A stretch of 64,000 nt of DNA from CAMFKD01 sp964436955 (GTDB lineage: Bacteria; Chlamydiota; Chlamydiia; Chlamydiales; JAJFMA01): NCBI GenBank assembly GCA_964436955.1, contig CAYTFC010000001.1, forward strand, positions 57,679 to 121,678, given 5' to 3'. Position numbers and translations under genes: made by a program. The notes under the pieces were generated by a model that searched no databases, had not been told where the DNA came from, and saw only the letters and a program-made list of their open reading frames with translations. Positions 61,109 through 64,000 of this stretch are shown piece after piece. Positions within the stretch are counted from its first letter, which is position 1. The number at the start of each line of letters is the position of its first letter.

Positions 61109-63694
61109 ATGGCAAAGAAGCTAATCATCGTTGAGTCCCCCGCTAAAATTCCTACCCTGAAAAAAATTTTGGGTCCGGACTACTTTGTAGAGTCTAGCAT
61201 TGGACATATTCGCGATCTTCCCGAGCGCGGATTTGGGATCGACATGGAGACCTTCGAACCAGACTACCAAACACTCCCTGACAAAAAAGACGTGGTTGAA
61301 AAGTTGCGTAAAGCAGCCTCTCAGGTCGAACTTGTTTACCTCTCACCTGACCCTGACCGCGAAGGAGAGGCCATCGCCTGGCACATCACGGAGATTCTTC
61401 CTAAGGGAACCAAATACAAACGTGTTTCGTTTAACTCGCTTACTAAAGAAGTCGTGCTTGCAGCCCTTAAAGAACCGCGCGATATCGACGATGCGTTGGT
61501 CAACGCACAACAGGCGCGCCGTTTGCTGGACCGTATTGTGGGCTATAAAATTTCTCCTATCCTAAATCGACGCATACAACGCGGAAAGGATGGTGGAGTT
61601 TCAGCAGGGCGTGTGCAATCCGTTGCGCTAAAGCTGGTTGTGGACCGCGAAAAGGAAATTGAAGCGTTCAAGCCTGTCGAATATTGGAATTTAGGCGCTA
61701 TCCTTAACAGCTTCACAGATACCACAGCATTTTCAGCCTATTTGTATTCTATCGATGGCAAAAGGGTGGAGAAAGAAGAGATTGCCGGCAAAGAAATTGC
61801 ACTCATTCCTAATAAGGCCACTGCCGATGCTCTTTTAGTACGTTTGGAAAAGGCTAAGTACAAAGTATCCAGCCTAGAGCGCAAAGAGAAGAAACGCTGG
61901 CCGGTTCCTCCATTTATTACATCTACGCTACAACAAGAGGCCAGCCGGCACTTTGGATTTAGTTCAGCTCGCACGATGAGCATTGCTCAGAGCCTGTATG
62001 AAGGTATTGACCTCGGCAATGAAGGCATAGAAGGTCTTATCACCTATATGCGTACCGACAGTGTTCGAGTGGTTTCAGACGCCATTGGCGCTGCGCGCAA
62101 GCTGATTACTGAGGAATATGGCTTAAGCTATATACCTGATGAGCCTAAGATGTATGCCACAAAAAAAAGCGCTCAGGATGCTCACGAAGCCATTCGACCC
62201 ACCAATCTAAGTCACCCGCCAGAAAAGATAAAAGGCTACCTCAATCGCGAGCAATTTCTCCTCTACTCACTGGTTTGGAAGCGATTTATCGCCTCCCAAA
62301 TGAACCCCGCCATTTACGATACCGTTTCCGCTGATATTGCAGCTGGAGCCGATCTTGTCATGCGCGCCACAGGTTCAGTGTTGAAGTTTGCTGGATTCCT
62401 TGCCGCTTACGAAGAAAAGAGCGACGAAGATGAGCAAGATGAAACGAAGCGTCCCCTGCCTAATTTAGAAGAGGGTCAGGAGCTACAGTTACAAAAGGTA
62501 ACGTCGGAACAGTCCTTTACCAAACCACCGCCACGTTTTACCGAGGCCTCACTTGTTAAGGAACTGGAGAAATCGGGTATTGGACGTCCATCCACCTACT
62601 CTGCGATCATGAACAAGATTCAAAGCAGAGATTACACCATCAAAGAGAACAAGCGCCTTAAGCCAACCGAATTAGGACGGGTAATCGCGCAGCTGCTAGA
62701 GGACAATTTTGCACAGATCATGAACATCGGCTTTACCGCGCAGATGGAAGATGATCTGGAGAATGTTGCGGAAAACCGCCAGGAATGGAAAGAGCTTTTA
62801 CGCAAGTTTTGGGAAACATTCCAACCCACTTTAGAAAGTGCTGAGAAGGCTGGTTTTGTTCCTAAACTTGAGACCAATATTCCCTGTCCCAAGTGCAGCA
62901 GTATGTTGCAGAAAGTGTGGTATCGCGACCGCTACTTCTTTGGCTGCTCGAAGTACCCAGATTGTGATTTCTCTGCGACTGCTGAGGAAATGAATTTCTC
63001 GAAAGACAATTATTCTCCCGATTTCGATTGGAATCAAGTTTGTCCCGTTTGCGGATCAGACATGAAAGTGCGCCATGGGCGTTTTGGAGCGTTTTTAGGA
63101 TGTACGAAGTACCCTGAGTGTCGCGGCATTGTAAGCATTCCTAAGAAAGGCGAAGACTACATTCCGCCAGGAGAATTGCCCCCTTGTCCAGCTGTGGGTT
63201 GCGATGGACACATGGTTGCCAGAAAGTCGCGCTTTGGAAAAACATTTTATTCGTGCTCGAATTTCCCTAATTGCGATGTTATCTGCAATGATTTGTTAGA
63301 TTTGGATACGAAGTATCCCGATCACCCCAAAACCGCGTATGTGAAGAAGCCTGGGAAAGGCCGCAAGAAGGCAGAACCCAAAACAAAGACCAAAGCCACA
63401 AAGACCACTAAGACAAAGGCTACCACCACCACTAAAGAAGCTAAGCCAAGAAAGAGTCCGCAATTAAAGCTATCTCCGGACATGGCCGAATTTATGGGCG
63501 CTCCCGAAACAAGCCGCGGTGATGTGACCAAGAAGATTTGGGAATACATCAAAGCGCAAGGGTTGCAAGACGCCGCAAACAAACGCCAAATCAATCCCGA
63601 CGCCAAACTGGCCAAACTTTTTGGAAACAACGACCCCATCGATATGTTTGCGATGACTAAGGTGTTGTCTAAGCATTTCGTTAAGGATAAATAG
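61109..63694 (+). CDS. topA: DNA topoisomerase I with C-terminal SWIB domain
   Basis: 861 residues. TopA relaxes negative supercoils through a transient 5'-phosphotyrosine link. The TOPRIM domain has KKLIIVESPAKIPTLKKILG and LSPDPDREGEAIAWHI. The catalytic Tyr313 is in EGLITYMRTDSVRVV, and KSGIGRPSTYSAIMNKIQSR is conserved. Three four-Cys zinc ribbons follow (CPKCSSMLQKVWYRDRYFFG, CPVCGSDMKVRHGRFGAFLG, CPAVGCDGHMVARKSRFGKT). A Lys/Thr linker then leads to a SWIB domain at ~785-861 (LKLSPDMAEFMGAPETSRGD, WEYIKAQGLQDAANKRQINP, FAMTKVLSKHF). The SWIB fusion is a chlamydial signature, with SWIB otherwise mostly found in eukaryotic chromatin remodellers. GCAGGAG precedes ATG 61109. All catalytic parts are intact. 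Confidence 0.97.
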   Translation: MAKKLIIVESPAKIPTLKKILGPDYFVESSIGHIRDLPERGFGIDMETFEPDYQTLPDKKDVVEKLRKAASQVELVYLSPDPDREGEAIAWHITEILPKGTKYKRVSFNSLTKEVVLAALKEPRDIDDALVNAQQARRLLDRIVGYKISPILNRRIQRGKDGGVSAGRVQSVALKLVVDREKEIEAFKPVEYWNLGAILNSFTDTTAFSAYLYSIDGKRVEKEEIAGKEIALIPNKATADALLVRLEKAKYKVSSLERKEKKRWPVPPFITSTLQQEASRHFGFSSARTMSIAQSLYEGIDLGNEGIEGLITYMRTDSVRVVSDAIGAARKLITEEYGLSYIPDEPKMYATKKSAQDAHEAIRPTNLSHPPEKIKGYLNREQFLLYSLVWKRFIASQMNPAIYDTVSADIAAGADLVMRATGSVLKFAGFLAAYEEKSDEDEQDETKRPLPNLEEGQELQLQKVTSEQSFTKPPPRFTEASLVKELEKSGIGRPSTYSAIMNKIQSRDYTIKENKRLKPTELGRVIAQLLEDNFAQIMNIGFTAQMEDDLENVAENRQEWKELLRKFWETFQPTLESAEKAGFVPKLETNIPCPKCSSMLQKVWYRDRYFFGCSKYPDCDFSATAEEMNFSKDNYSPDFDWNQVCPVCGSDMKVRHGRFGAFLGCTKYPECRGIVSIPKKGEDYIPPGELPPCPAVGCDGHMVARKSRFGKTFYSCSNFPNCDVICNDLLDLDTKYPDHPKTAYVKKPGKGRKKAEPKTKTKATKTTKTKATTTTKEAKPRKSPQLKLSPDMAEFMGAPETSRGDVTKKIWEYIKAQGLQDAANKRQINPDAKLAKLFGNNDPIDMFAMTKVLSKHFVKDK

Positions 63695-63707
63695 GCAACA
63701 GTTATAA

Positions 63708-63775
63708 TCACGAAGTGGTCAAATAGATATAGCCATAGATCATACCTCGCAAGGGGTTTATTCCTATGCCTGAAC
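63708..63775. repeat. Degraded copy of the 15071-15135 hairpin block
   Basis: CACGAAGTGGTCAAATAGAT then ATAGCCATAGATCATACCTC parallels GCGAAGTGGTCGAATAGATA and TAGCCATGGGTAAGACCTCG at 15076-15115 and extends to TTCCTATGCC. The stems have lost most pairing. It follows the topA stop by about a dozen bases. Confidence 0.7.
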
Positions 63776-63911
63776 TTATCGCGATTATGGCCAAAGCTGT
63801 ATCGTAAAGGAGAGGGACCAAGGGACTTAAGAGACGAAAAATTACGATATAAAATAACTCGTTAATGGATATGGAGGTTGTATCACTACGATAAAACCTC
63901 TGAGACCCTGA

Positions 63912-64000
63912 TTGCTACCCAATGCTGTCAACTTAAAATAAACCTTTGTTAATGCCGCTTCGGCGAAGCGGCGCTACAACGTGTAACAGAACATTTAGCG
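63912..64000. mobile_element. Second copy of the 25-bp-ended element, cut by the window edge
   Basis: The 25-base end seen at 20748-20772 recurs exactly at 63912-63936, followed by AATAAACCTTTG (matching the reverse of the 20748 copy) and the GCCGCTTCGGCGAAGCGGC core (63954-63972). The tail GCTACAACGTGTAACAGAAC is shared with 9329-9348. The other end lies beyond the window. Confidence 0.85.

Overview
The window reads as the chromosome of a non-Chlamydiaceae ('environmental') member of the Chlamydiae. The evidence is the gene content: a dnaB - mnmG - lplA neighbourhood, an sdhC-sdhA-sdhB operon with a single large b558-type SdhC, a DNA topoisomerase I with a C-terminal SWIB domain next to dprA, a serpin, and several proteins with eukaryote-like folds (OTU, LRR, F-box). 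I cannot name a genus. A 100-N scaffold gap (6020-6119) shows this is a draft assembly.

Layout. 1-4300: a small membrane protein, then on the minus strand an exported TPR protein with a pretoxin/toxin-like C terminus, overlapped by a gene built from two ~200-residue copies of one unit. 4.4-9.1 kb: dnaB, an 82-bp tandem repeat holding the gap, a 29-residue bS22/mS38-like gene, mnmG and lplA. 9.1-16.2 kb (minus): a gene remnant, a GT39-type membrane glycosyltransferase, sdhCAB, a dense hairpin cluster and an exported protein. 16.2-20.9 kb (minus): a putative effector island with an unknown protein, a C58-like cysteine peptidase candidate, an LRR-OTU deubiquitinase candidate and a gene stump cut by a 115-bp palindromic element. 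21-26 kb: a PLP enzyme, a small membrane protein, GluQ, a lipoprotein serpin and a fosmidomycin-resistance-like MFS exporter. 26-30.4 kb: a secreted permuted NlpC/P60-like protein, a secreted protein of about 28 MORN_2 repeats, and a cysteine-rich partner. 30.5-42.5 kb: a 3993-residue protein combining a cysteine-peptidase-like site with a DUF3638-like ATPase/helicase. 42.5-48.6 kb: a 175-bp MITE with a 10-bp target duplication, then an RHS toxin, a candidate immunity gene and a leftover RHS fragment. 48.6-55.4 kb (minus): a five-gene batABCDE operon with every junction overlapping. 55.6 kb onward: an F-box protein, a gene-poor stretch with a clear terminator, a membrane-anchored helical protein, a ParB-like protein without its N-terminal domain, dprA and topA-SWIB.

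How it fits together. Housekeeping functions (replication, tRNA wobble modification, lipoylation, respiration, DNA topology) alternate with lineage-specific cargo aimed at host cells (F-box, OTU, cysteine peptidases, perhaps the giant protein) or at competing bacteria (two toxin/immunity-like modules). At least four families of small palindromic repeats sit at gene ends across the window, and in two or three places they appear to have truncated genes. The strongest candidates for undescribed biology are the 12-kb gene at 30560-42541 and the two toxin modules.
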